This document shows, one piece after another, positions 26,378 to 33,831 of a DNA stretch of 49,441 nt. Where the stretch lies: the NCBI GenBank assembly GCA_003243255.1, contig QFQM01000012.1:1-49441 (forward strand). Direction: 5' to 3'. The notes beneath the pieces are model-generated. The model was not told the origin of the DNA. It saw only the letters and a list, made by a program, of their open reading frames with translations, and did not search any database. A program made the translations under genes and the position numbers. This DNA comes from Flavobacterium psychrophilum (GTDB taxonomy: Bacteria; Bacteroidota; Bacteroidia; Flavobacteriales; Flavobacteriaceae). Positions within the stretch are counted from its first letter, which is position 1. The number at the start of each line of letters is the position of its first letter.

Positions 26378-27142
26378 TTAAATGTCTATTTGTAAATTAT
26401 CGTAGGCCAAAAATACATTTTTTGGCAGTTTTTCCTGTACCTCAGCATGAAAACCCATAAGGCTGCTGATATGAGTAAGATAGGTGCGCTCCGGCTTTAC
26501 CTGATCGATAAAATTAAGTGCTTCCTGAAGGTTAAAATGTGTTTCGTGAGGTGCTTCACGCAGGGCACTTACTACCAGTACCTTTACCCCTTTCAGTTTT
26601 TCAATTTCCTCAGGGGCGACAGTTTTAGCATCGGTTAAATATGCAAAATCACCAATCCTGTAGCCCAAAATCGGCAGGCTGCCATGCATCACCCTTATTG
26701 GCACTATGTTTACCCCTGCCAGTGTAAATGGCGTATTGGCATCAATCTCATGTATGGCCACCGAAGGCGCTCCCGGATAGCGGTTCTCTACCTCAAATAT
26801 GTATTCAAAACGTTTTTTAAGGCTTTCTATTACACGGTTCTCTGCATAAATTGGCATATCGCCCTGCATGAACACAAAAGGCCTTATATCGTCTATACCG
26901 GCCGTATGGTCAGAATGTTCGTGGGTAAAGAGGATGCCGTCGAGCTTAACACATTTGCTGGTAAGCATCTGCTGGCGAAAGTCGGGACCACAGTCAATCA
27001 CATACGAGGCATCACCCCACTGTATCCAAACTGATACGCGCAGACGCTTGTCGTGAGGGTCGGTGCTAAGGCAAACCGGATGGTTACTTCCTATAACCGG
27101 TATACCCTGTGATGTTCCTGTACCTAAAAACCAAACTTTCAA
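26378..27142 (-). CDS. PhnP-like MBL-fold metallo-hydrolase
   Basis: 254 aa. The metal-binding THEHSDH motif (His74, His76, Asp78, His79) together with the start WFLGTGTSQGIPVIG is typical of the PhnP/RNase Z-related phosphodiesterases. Further metal ligands are the histidine in RVMHGSLPILGYRI, the aspartate in YLTDAKTV and the histidine in TYLTHISS. A hydrolysis of a cyclic or linear phosphodiester is expected; there is no phosphonate operon here, so a PhnP role itself is doubtful. It is divergent from the gene at 27228. Confidence 0.88.
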   Translation of the reverse strand: MKVWFLGTGTSQGIPVIGSNHPVCLSTDPHDKRLRVSVWIQWGDASYVIDCGPDFRQQMLTSKCVKLDGILFTHEHSDHTAGIDDIRPFVFMQGDMPIYAENRVIESLKKRFEYIFEVENRYPGAPSVAIHEIDANTPFTLAGVNIVPIRVMHGSLPILGYRIGDFAYLTDAKTVAPEEIEKLKGVKVLVVSALREAPHETHFNLQEALNFIDQVKPERTYLTHISSLMGFHAEVQEKLPKNVFLAYDNLQIDI

Positions 27143-27227
27143 AATAGGTTATTTTTTCACAAAAATAGCATATTTGTTTTATAACACGTAGTGTTTTCCT
27201 AACTTTGCAGTATATCATTTTTCTGCT

Positions 27228-28721
27228 ATGAAATTAACGGATGAAGACATAACCCTAAAGGGCGACAGGGTAATTGCACACGTACCTTCTATAAAGGATA
27301 AAGCACTTCGCATCAATCTTAACGAACACATTTACGGAACCTTTTCAGAAATTGGTGCTGGCCAGGAAACGGTGCGCCATTTCTTCCGCTCAGGAGGTTC
27401 GTCGGGAACTATTGCAAAAGCGATGTCGGCTTATGATAAAGACTTTAGTGATGCCATTTATGGCGTTGAGGAAGATGGCCGTTATGTTACCGAAAGCCGA
27501 CTTAAAAAAATGCTTACCCACGAGGTTAAGATTATTGAAAGCCGCCTTAAACGTGATAAACATCCCAATAAACTATTCTTTAGTTATGCCAATACGGTAG
27601 CTACCATAGATTTTGCCAAGCAATTTAAAGGACACGGCTGGGTAGGACTGAAATATCAGGTAGAACCGGATGAAGATTATAACGAAATCACACTGCACTT
27701 CCGTTTTAAGGAAACCGATGCCAGGCTTCAGCAGGAAACGCTTGGAATTTTAGGTGTAAACCTTATCTATGGTGCATTTTACAAATACAACGACCCTAAA
27801 AAGCTTTTACGCTACCTGTACGACCACCTGGACAAAGACCAGCTTGAGATTGATACCATCAACTTCTCCGGGCCGCGCTTTGCCGATGTGGATAACAGGC
27901 TAATGAGCCTTCAGCTGGTTAAGAACGGTATGACCGATGCGGTAATGTTTGACCCTAACGGACATAACGTACTGCCTGCTGCCGTACTATACAAAAAGAA
28001 CATCCTTGCGCTGCGCGGTAGTTTCCGTCCGGTAACCAAGGTAAATATGGACATGTATGAGAAATCATATAAAATGTTCCTTGAAGAGAATAAAGTTGAT
28101 AAAGATAAGACTCTTGTAGTATTTGAAATCACGCTTTCTAACCTTCGCTCTGAAGGAGAGATCGATGAGCGTGACTTTATGGACCGTGCCGAGCTGCTTT
28201 GCTCACTAGGGCAAACGGTAATGATATCCAACTTCCAGGAGTATTATAAAGTGGTTGAATATTTCTCTGCCTATACCAAAGCCCGTATGGGTCTTGCGAT
28301 GGGCGTGAGCAACCTTGTAGATATTTTTGACGAGAAATATTACCGTCACCTGAGCGGTGGTATACTTGAAGCTTTTGGTAAACTATTTTACCGTGACCTT
28401 AAGGTATTCCTTTACCCGATGAAAGATGAGGACGGCAATGTAATCGATTCTGAAACACTTAAGGTACACCCACGAATGAAAGAATTGTTCAAGTTCTTTA
28501 AATTCAACGGAAAAGTGGTTGATATAGCCGATGTGGATCCTGATAACCTGAACATCTTCTCGAGAGAGGTACTTAAGATGATCAATAAGGGTAAAACAGG
28601 CTGGGAAGAAATGCTTCCGCCAGGTATTGCCGAGCTTATCAAAGAAAACCACCTGTTTGGCTATGACCCGAAGAAATTGCTGTCAGAACAAAATAATGCG
28701 ACTAACAGCACTACAGTATAA
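27228..28721 (+). CDS. Conserved 497-aa protein of unknown function
   Basis: A soluble protein with no signal peptide and no membrane segment. The blocks YGTFSEIGAGQETVRHFFR and SGGSSGTIAKAMSAYDKDF are strongly conserved in many bacteria, in my memory; databases give such proteins misleading names (nicotinate-nucleotide adenylyltransferase, TonB-dependent receptor), and neither fits, since there is no nucleotidyltransferase HxGH motif and no barrel. It is transcribed from a TAACTTTG -7 element at 27200-27207 and ends at a good terminator. The high quality of codon use and the conservation suggest a housekeeping role, not known to me. Confidence 0.8.
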   Translation: MKLTDEDITLKGDRVIAHVPSIKDKALRINLNEHIYGTFSEIGAGQETVRHFFRSGGSSGTIAKAMSAYDKDFSDAIYGVEEDGRYVTESRLKKMLTHEVKIIESRLKRDKHPNKLFFSYANTVATIDFAKQFKGHGWVGLKYQVEPDEDYNEITLHFRFKETDARLQQETLGILGVNLIYGAFYKYNDPKKLLRYLYDHLDKDQLEIDTINFSGPRFADVDNRLMSLQLVKNGMTDAVMFDPNGHNVLPAAVLYKKNILALRGSFRPVTKVNMDMYEKSYKMFLEENKVDKDKTLVVFEITLSNLRSEGEIDERDFMDRAELLCSLGQTVMISNFQEYYKVVEYFSAYTKARMGLAMGVSNLVDIFDEKYYRHLSGGILEAFGKLFYRDLKVFLYPMKDEDGNVIDSETLKVHPRMKELFKFFKFNGKVVDIADVDPDNLNIFSREVLKMINKGKTGWEEMLPPGIAELIKENHLFGYDPKKLLSEQNNATNSTTV

Positions 28722-28722
28722 C

Positions 28723-28753
28723 AAAAGAGCAGCCTTGGCTGCTCTTTTTATTT
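28723..28753 (+). terminator. Terminator of the conserved 497-aa gene
   Basis: AAAAGAGCAGCC (28723-28734) pairs with GGCTGCTCTTTT (28737-28748), followed by TTATTTTA. Confidence 0.9.
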
Positions 28754-28765
28754 TATAGACAGTAG

Positions 28766-28781
28766 AGACGTAGTTACGTCT
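28766..28781. repeat. Short palindrome
   Basis: AGACGTA/TACGTCT is a perfect 7-bp palindrome with a 2-base centre, in the gap between two convergent genes. It is of the kind found in dispersed Flavobacterium repeats, but only this copy is visible. Confidence 0.4.
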
Positions 28782-28840
28782 TTACAAAATAATATAATTA
28801 ATACCTATAAGGTTTCAAAACCTTGCAGGAAAATAAAGAA

Positions 28841-29728
28841 TTACCTGTTATATATCGCCGCCAGTTCTTTGGCAAACGGAGCAAACTTTCGGCTACCAAA
28901 ATTATTAGCTCTATCCGCCAGATAAGGTTCCCATATAGCTCCCTCACCTATTGCCCTGCCCATTTCGGCAAAGTTATCAGCCATGTGTGCAGAGAAACCA
29001 CCCTGCATAATACCCTGTTTTAACTGATCATCAGTCATAACAACCCACGGCAGCTCCGGTTTACCAAAAGCTTCTCCAAGCGTTGCGGCAAGTTCGCCTC
29101 CGGTAAGCTCATCACTAATAACATACTTAACCTGTTTTCCACTGAACGAAAGAGTATCAAATGCTTCGGCAGCTGCATCGGCAATATCATGCGGATGCGA
29201 CATCATTATCGTTGTATCAGCACTAAAATTATTTCCCATAAAGCCCATACGCTGAATCATCCCCACACTACCATGATGATTGGTGTAGAACATACCCGGA
29301 CGCAGGTGCAGCACGTTTACGCCCTCCAATTGGTTCAGCCTGCCTTCTGAGAAATAAAATGCGCTCGAAGGTCCGTTACCCTCAGGGCTTTGTGCTCCTA
29401 CCCCACTCAGGTTGGCCACATACTTCACGCCCGTTGCTTCTATAGCTCTGGCATATTTATCCGAAAGGTTTTTCATGATCTCTTTCAGGTTTTCAGCCTG
29501 AGAATTGGGCGGAATCATTACGTATACCGCTTCAGCACCTGTAAAAGCCTCTTTCAGGAACGCTTCATCCTCTACCGATCCAATGGCAGGTGTAGCTCCA
29601 AGAGCCTGAATATCAGTAGCCTTATCTGCATTGTGGCTTATTACGGTAACATCATGTCCTTTTCTTACTAGTTGTTCTGTAAGCCTTTTGCTTATGTTGC
29701 CTAAAGAACCTGTAACAGTTATTTTCAT
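28841..29728 (-). CDS. NmrA-like NAD(P)-binding oxidoreductase
   Basis: 295 aa. The Rossmann motif TGSLGNIS at the N-terminus (residues 5-12) and the NmrA-type layout (one domain of about 290 aa, no clear catalytic Tyr-X3-Lys) mark it as an atypical short-chain dehydrogenase/NmrA family protein. Homologues include quinone or NADPH-sensing reductases such as QorB. The ATG at 29728 is chosen; the frame runs on to 29788 but that part holds the promoter and operator. It is divergent from an HxlR-type regulator, a standard pairing for redox- or electrophile-responsive oxidoreductases. Confidence 0.85.
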   Translation of the reverse strand: MKITVTGSLGNISKRLTEQLVRKGHDVTVISHNADKATDIQALGATPAIGSVEDEAFLKEAFTGAEAVYVMIPPNSQAENLKEIMKNLSDKYARAIEATGVKYVANLSGVGAQSPEGNGPSSAFYFSEGRLNQLEGVNVLHLRPGMFYTNHHGSVGMIQRMGFMGNNFSADTTIMMSHPHDIADAAAEAFDTLSFSGKQVKYVISDELTGGELAATLGEAFGKPELPWVVMTDDQLKQGIMQGGFSAHMADNFAEMGRAIGEGAIWEPYLADRANNFGSRKFAPFAKELAAIYNR

Positions 29729-29757
29729 TGGTTTAATTTTTTTAATTAATGATGGAA

Positions 29758-29796
29758 CAAATGTATATTTGTACTTACTTTTATACAAGTACTTAC
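29758..29796. promoter_or_regulatory. Divergent promoter pair with HxlR-type operator
   Basis: On the minus strand TACATTTG (29765-29758) follows TTG (29788-29786) with a 20-base spacer and drives the oxidoreductase. On the plus strand TATATTTG (29764-29771) drives the regulator. Between the elements lies the inverted repeat GTACTT (29771-29776) / AAGTAC (29787-29792), with a direct repeat GTACTTAC at 29771 and 29789. A regulator bound here would cover both promoters. Confidence 0.7.
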
Positions 29797-29812
29797 CCTA
29801 AAGTATGTATCT

Positions 29813-30208
29813 ATGACACAGATTAAAGAAAGCTCGACCATACAGGAAAATAAACGTTTTGCCCATCAGGAATGTCCTGTAACCTATGTTATGTAAAAGA
29901 TAGGCGGGTATTGGAAACCTATCATTTTGTACCATCTTCTTACCGGGGCGAAAAGATACGGAGAATTGCGCAAGGCGATTCCGCATATAACTGAAAAAAT
30001 GCTCATACAGCATCTGAAACAACTGGAGACTGACGACCTTATACTGCGTACAGCATTACCGGTTGTACCTCCGCATGTTACCTATACACTTACCGAAATG
30101 GGACAGGCATTAGGTCCTGTGCTATATGCCATGGGCGAATGGGCTATTAAAGACAGTAAACACCACAACAAGCCTTTTTTTAAGAATTTGAAGGATTTTC
30201 CGGTGTAG
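29813..30208 (+). pseudogene. HxlR-family transcriptional regulator interrupted by an in-frame TAA
   Basis: The frame from ATG 29813 to the stop at 30208 encodes an HxlR winged-helix regulator of 130 residues apart from one TAA at 29894-29896 (codon 28). Before it come the family's CPVTYVM block with the conserved redox cysteine (Cys21); after it, in the same frame, KIGGYWKPIILYHLLTGAKRY, RKAIPHITEKMLIQHLKQLE and the C-terminal dimer helix. Everything else reads as intact, so a single base change explains the break. The part after the stop could begin again at a TTG at 29927 but would lack the N-terminal helix. It is either a recent pseudogene or a sequence error. Confidence 0.85.
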
Positions 30209-30269
30209 ACATAATAGAAATAATCTCATAATTTTCGTACTATTGCCTACCAACACCAAACTGTAACCA

Positions 30270-30896
30270 ATGGAGCTTGAAGAATTCGAAGAATACACAT
30301 CTCAAAAAGAAATAGAAGAGAATCTTTTTAAAAAGATAATCACATCGCCCCGCGAAGCTTTCAGGTTTATTGCCGGGCATCAATATGAAAAGCATATGGT
30401 ACAGCTCCTGGCACTTGCAGGTATGACGAGCGGACTGGATAAAGCTGTCGAGAAAAACCTGGCTGGTGATGCAGGCGTGATATCAATAATTATTTACGTT
30501 GTTTTAGGTGGCCTCCTGGGATGGATTGGATATTACTTTTTTGCAGGAATTCTAAGCCTTACAGGCCGATGGTTTAGCGGACAGGGAAGAACTGATACCA
30601 TATTGCCTATACTATCTTATGCCGCTATACCAACGATAGCTTCTTCATTATTCACAATAATAAGACTAATAATAGGTTTTGAACCTCAAAGCTTTGATAT
30701 TAACTTTATTCTATATTACAGCGCATTATTCATCGAAGCCGGATTGTCTTTTTGGGCGCTCGGATTATTAATCATTGGTCTGGCAGAAGTACAACGTTTT
30801 TCGATAGGTAAAGCAATACTGAACCTCTTTTTACCCATTATAGTTATTTTTGTTCCCTTCTTAATTTACATATTATCAACTACGAGAACATCGTAA
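30270..30896 (+). CDS. Yip1-family membrane protein
   Basis: 208 aa. A charged N-terminal segment (about 1-35) is followed by about five membrane helices in the arrangement of Yip1/DUF1282-type proteins, with the conserved (S/T)PREAFRFI opening and the central SYAAIPTIASSLFTI block. Bacterial members are inner-membrane proteins of unknown function. It converges with the PAS-LuxR gene, with only one base between the stop codons, and no terminator hairpin is apparent between them. Confidence 0.8.
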   Translation: MELEEFEEYTSQKEIEENLFKKIITSPREAFRFIAGHQYEKHMVQLLALAGMTSGLDKAVEKNLAGDAGVISIIIYVVLGGLLGWIGYYFFAGILSLTGRWFSGQGRTDTILPILSYAAIPTIASSLFTIIRLIIGFEPQSFDINFILYYSALFIEAGLSFWALGLLIIGLAEVQRFSIGKAILNLFLPIIVIFVPFLIYILSTTRTS

Positions 30897-30897
30897 C

Positions 30898-31656
30898 CTA
30901 CACCCAGCCATTATTATAAGCAATCCCCAATATCTCGGAGGTTGATTTAGCGTTGGTTTTTTGCAGCATGTTCTTACGGTGTGAATCTACCGTATGCTTG
31001 CTGATGCAAAATGCCTCGCTTATCTCTACACTGTTCATTCCTTTGGCAAGGGCGCGCAATATGTCTTTTTCCCTGTTGGTAAAGAACGGTTTTGTCGGTT
31101 TAAAGATATTCTGAACATCAACATTGTAGTAGGATGGTTCGCCCTCCATACCAATGAAGGACAGGACAGGTTTAACTTCTCTCTTAAGGTGTGTAATATC
31201 GGTATGGATAACAAAAGTACGCACATTGTCTTCCTGATGTTCCAGGATAACGAACTGGTTCAGTATACGGATGTAGTTACCGTCAGCTCTTTTTAGCCTG
31301 AAATCGTGCTGCACTTTGTATTTGAACAGCCTTTCTCCCGACATCCCGTTAAAGAAGTTGGTTATAGCCGTCTCAAAGTTCAGGTAATGCGGCAGATCGT
31401 CAGGGTGTATCAGTTCGCCAAGAAAAGTAAGGTTTACTTTTTCGGCAGGATAGCCCAACACCTTTTGCACTTCGGGACTTATCATTTCCACAACTGATTT
31501 ACGAACATTCATGATGAAGAAGTAGTAATCGCCAACGTGGAAAATATCAAGCAGCTTTTTTTGCAGCTCTATATCAAAATCCACATTCCTGATTTTCTCA
31601 TCGGTAGGTATGGTTCCCCATATTTTTTGCAGTTCATTGTACATATTCAGTTCCAT
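30898..31656 (-). CDS. PAS-domain LuxR-type transcriptional regulator
   Basis: 252 aa. An N-terminal PAS-like sensor fold (about 40-165; DYYFFIMNVRKSVVEMISPE and the GYPAEKVNLTFLGELIHPDD block) is joined to a C-terminal LuxR/GerE helix-turn-helix (about 193-252; FTNREKDILRALAKGMNS and ISKHTVDSHRKNML). It is a one-component cytoplasmic regulator; the ligand is unknown and no heme- or flavin-binding residue is evident. An alternative start is Met5. No target gene is evident in the neighbourhood. Confidence 0.88.
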   Translation of the reverse strand: MELNMYNELQKIWGTIPTDEKIRNVDFDIELQKKLLDIFHVGDYYFFIMNVRKSVVEMISPEVQKVLGYPAEKVNLTFLGELIHPDDLPHYLNFETAITNFFNGMSGERLFKYKVQHDFRLKRADGNYIRILNQFVILEHQEDNVRTFVIHTDITHLKREVKPVLSFIGMEGEPSYYNVDVQNIFKPTKPFFTNREKDILRALAKGMNSVEISEAFCISKHTVDSHRKNMLQKTNAKSTSEILGIAYNNGWV

Positions 31657-31790
31657 AGTGCTTCATTTAAAGGTTGGCAAAAATAGAATTTTATTTAGAA
31701 CAGACTCATTATTAGCATATTATTTTTTTAAGGCTGCTATAATTTCACAATGCTAAATTAAGAACTGTTAAAATACCAAAAAACAGGAAA

Positions 31791-31808
31791 ATCCCTATTT
31801 ATAGGGAT
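31791..31808. repeat. Short A/T-flanked palindrome
   Basis: ATCCCTA/TAGGGAT arms form a hairpin in the 289-base gap between the PAS-LuxR gene and the Ig-like gene. A second small one, CAGGTA/TACCTG, lies at about 31879-31894. Either could lie in the leader of the plus-strand gene; no function is evident. Confidence 0.4.
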
Positions 31809-31945
31809 GTTTTACCTAACAATTTTTTCCGTAAATTTAAGTTATAGAAATAGTAACATATGTCGAACCCTAAAAACAGGTATTTTTACCTGCTATCATA
31901 AAAAGCTATTTTCAGATATTTGTAATATTTAACACCATCCCCCCC

Positions 31946-32347
31946 ATGGGCATTACAAGACAATACGGCACAATGAAGAATGGCAGCTTCAGATTTGGCC
32001 CTGCTAATCCTTCGATTGACTTGTCCGCAGTCTCTTCAAAAGGCGAATTTACACTTTCGATTGCTGTAAACGTTAGAGACGCCAAAGGATCAGTCGCAAA
32101 TGGTGATGAAATACTATTCACCGTTGATAAACATCCCGAATGGTTATCCATTCCCGCAGTATCGGCTGTTACCAACAGTTCGGGCAATGCTGTCCTGACC
32201 ATAAAAGGCAGGGTGGGCAGTGCAGCCGAAAGCGGTTATGTGGCTTTTAAGGTCACCAACAAGAACAACCCGGAACAATCCGGATCAGGAATGATTGCCT
32301 TTACCGGCAAACATGGCGGACGAATGAAGCGTTTGTTCTTCTTTTAA
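31946..32347 (+). CDS. Orphan bacterial Ig-like (Big-1-type) domain protein
   Basis: 133 aa, with a single Ig-like beta-sandwich (about 25-118). The pattern LSIAVNVRDAKGSVANGDEILFTV and AVTNSSGNAVLTIKGRVGS resembles the invasin/intimin Big-1 domain, but there is no signal peptide, lipobox or membrane anchor, so a cytoplasmic location is the default. It ends in a basic-aromatic tail (GRMKRLFFF). Seven C residues stand directly before the ATG in AT-rich DNA, which is unusual. A partial gene or an exported protein with a mis-placed start is possible; no better start was found in frame. Confidence 0.65.
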   Translation: MGITRQYGTMKNGSFRFGPANPSIDLSAVSSKGEFTLSIAVNVRDAKGSVANGDEILFTVDKHPEWLSIPAVSAVTNSSGNAVLTIKGRVGSAAESGYVAFKVTNKNNPEQSGSGMIAFTGKHGGRMKRLFFF

Positions 32348-32373
32348 TCTTTAACCAGTAAAACACGAAAAAT

Positions 32374-32400
32374 AAAGGGAAGCAGATGCTTCCCTTTTTA
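32374..32400 (+). terminator. Terminator of the Ig-like gene
   Basis: AAAGGGAAGCA (32374-32384) pairs with TGCTTCCCTTT (32387-32397), followed by a T-run. Confidence 0.88.
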
Positions 32401-32404
32401 TTTG

Positions 32405-32440
32405 GCCTCACCCCCAACCCCTCTCCAAAGGAGAGGGGAG
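32405..32440. repeat. Dispersed-type repeat with CCCCTCTCC/GGAGAGGGG hairpin
   Basis: A pyrimidine-rich tract starting CCTCACCCCCAACCC leads into the hairpin CCCCTCTCC (32418-32426), AAA, GGAGAGGGG (32430-32438). This type of sequence is a familiar non-coding repeat in Flavobacterium genomes, in my memory. It lies just past the bcp stop. Confidence 0.55.
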
Positions 32441-32458
32441 TGAATTCGGTATACTTTT

Positions 32459-32911
32459 TTACTTCAATATCTGCCCAGTGTGCTCTTTAGTTTTCACTGC
32501 TGTTATTACCTCATCAATGATTCCGTTCTCGTCGATAACAAATGTGGTACGGTTGATCCCATCAAACAGCCTTCCCATAAACTTTTTAGGCCCCCATACG
32601 CCAAACGCATTGATTACGCTTTTGTCTTCATCGGCTAGTAACGGAAATGGTAGTTGGTATTTATCCTGAAAGCTCTTTTGTCTTTTGGCACTGTCGGCAC
32701 TCACACCTAGCAGCTCGTAGTTCTGCGCCTGAAAGCGGTGGTAATTATCCCGAAGGTCGCAGGCTTCAGCAGTACAGCCCGGCGTGCTTGCCTTTGGATA
32801 AAAGAAAACAACAAGTTTCTTCCCTTTATAATCGGCTAATGTATGTGTTTTGCCATCCTGGTCAACTCCCGAAAAATCAGGGGCTTTATCTCCTTTTGTA
32901 AGTGTTGTCAT
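32459..32911 (-). CDS. bcp: Thioredoxin-dependent thiol peroxidase (bacterioferritin comigratory protein)
   Basis: 150 aa, the usual length of BCP/PrxQ peroxiredoxins. The block ASTPGCTAEACDLRD carries the peroxidatic Cys46 and the resolving Cys51, the spacing of the atypical two-cysteine class. It reduces hydrogen peroxide and organic peroxides with thioredoxin as electron donor in the cytoplasm. It is divergent from nth, and the nth promoter overlaps its start, so a joint response to oxidative damage is conceivable but not shown. Confidence 0.95.
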   Translation of the reverse strand: MTTLTKGDKAPDFSGVDQDGKTHTLADYKGKKLVVFFYPKASTPGCTAEACDLRDNYHRFQAQNYELLGVSADSAKRQKSFQDKYQLPFPLLADEDKSVINAFGVWGPKKFMGRLFDGINRTTFVIDENGIIDEVITAVKTKEHTGQILK

Positions 32912-32924
32912 AAGTGTATATTTG
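32896..32924 (+). promoter_or_regulatory. Promoter of nth
   Basis: TTG (32896-32898), an 18-base spacer and TATATTTG (32917-32924) fit the Bacteroidota consensus. Transcription would start near 32931, 14 bases before the nth ATG. The element overlaps the first codons of bcp on the other strand. Confidence 0.7.
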
Positions 32925-32944
32925 TAGAGCTAAAATACTCTAAA

Positions 32945-33616
32945 ATGACCAAAGCGCAAAAGGTACAGTTCGTAATGGACACGCTTGACGAAATATACCC
33001 AACAATACCTATCCCGTTAGACCATAAAGATCCTTATACCCTGCTTATCGCGGTGCTAATGAGTGCTCAAAGCACTGACGTTCGCGTGAACCAGATAACG
33101 CCACTATTATTTGCAAAAGCTGACAATCCGTATGATATGGTAAAGCTTACAGTAGATGAGATTAGGGAGATCATAAAACCTGTAGGGCTTTCGCCGATGA
33201 AGGCCAAAGGCATACATGGGCTTTCGCAGATACTTATTGATAAGCATAACGGTGAAGTTCCGCAAAGCTTTGAAGCACTGGAAGAACTCCCGGCCGTGGG
33301 TCATAAAACCGCAAGCGTTGTTATGAGCCAGGCATTTAACGTACCGGCATTTCCTGTAGACACTCATATACACCGGCTGATGTACCGCTGGGGATTTACG
33401 AATGGTAAAAACGTAGTACAGACGGAGAAAGACGCCAAGCGCCTTTTCCCGGAAGAGAAATGGAACGAACTGCACCTGCAGATCATCTGGTACGGACGTG
33501 AATATTCACCGGCACGTGGGTGGGATCTGAAGAAAGATATTATTACAGCGACCATAGGCCGCAAATCGGTTTTAGAAGAATATGAAGCCGCTAAAAACAA
33601 AAAAACCTCCCGTTAA
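32945..33616 (+). CDS. nth: Endonuclease III, lacking the iron-sulfur cluster
   Basis: 223 aa. HhH-GPD DNA glycosylase/AP lyase for oxidised pyrimidines. The hairpin-helix-hairpin block LEELPAVGHKTASVVM carries the catalytic Lys121 and VDTHIHR carries Asp139. In place of the C-terminal Cys-X6-Cys-X2-Cys-X5-Cys loop of E. coli Nth the chain reads WYGREYSPARGWDLKKD, and the whole protein contains no cysteine, so no [4Fe-4S] cluster is possible. The ATG at 32945 is chosen because the promoter lies just before it; the longer frame would run through bcp. Confidence 0.93.
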   Translation: MTKAQKVQFVMDTLDEIYPTIPIPLDHKDPYTLLIAVLMSAQSTDVRVNQITPLLFAKADNPYDMVKLTVDEIREIIKPVGLSPMKAKGIHGLSQILIDKHNGEVPQSFEALEELPAVGHKTASVVMSQAFNVPAFPVDTHIHRLMYRWGFTNGKNVVQTEKDAKRLFPEEKWNELHLQIIWYGREYSPARGWDLKKDIITATIGRKSVLEEYEAAKNKKTSR

Positions 33617-33633
33617 TCAGCGGGAGGTTTTTC
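33601..33633 (+). terminator. Terminator overlapping the nth stop codon
   Basis: AAACCTCCCG (33603-33612) pairs with CGGGAGGTTT (33621-33630) around a loop containing the nth stop codon TAA, and is followed by a T-run. On the other strand it stands just after the 48-aa ORF. Confidence 0.88.
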
Positions 33634-33780
33634 TTAATTAGCCATATTCTCATATGTTCCGTTAGATGTCTTAACTATCTTTAAAGCCTTTGAATAATTA
33701 AGTATAAAATCAATAGTCTCTTGTTTAGGTAACATTTTTGGAGCTTCTGCTAATTTCTTTTTAGAGTAGAGTTTTGCCAT
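33634..33780 (-). CDS. Small 48-aa protein downstream of the ECF sigma factor
   Basis: A complete frame from ATG 33780 to TAA at 33634, beginning MAKLYSKKKLAEAPKML and ending KTSNGTYENMAN. The N-terminus is basic (Lys-rich) and the rest could form one amphipathic helix plus a short tail. It lies 51 bases after the sigma factor gene on the same strand and ends at a terminator, so it may share that transcript. A role linked to the sigma factor, or a ribosome-associated small protein, are guesses only. It is supported by frame integrity and position and not by any homologue that I can name with certainty. Confidence 0.65.
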   Translation of the reverse strand: MAKLYSKKKLAEAPKMLPKQETIDFILNYSKALKIVKTSNGTYENMAN

Positions 33781-33831
33781 GTATAGGTTGTTATGTTTCC
33801 CTATAGAACGCAACTCAGAAGCATATATTGT

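Noticed and set aside
29894..29896. Read-through or recoding of TAA in the HxlR gene
   Set aside because: TAA is neither the selenocysteine (TGA) nor the pyrrolysine (TAG) codon and no special element is seen; mutation or sequence error is simpler.
31860..31901. A 13-codon frame in the leader of the Ig-like gene
   Set aside because: Too short, with no spacing or coupling evidence; it is crossed by a small palindrome.
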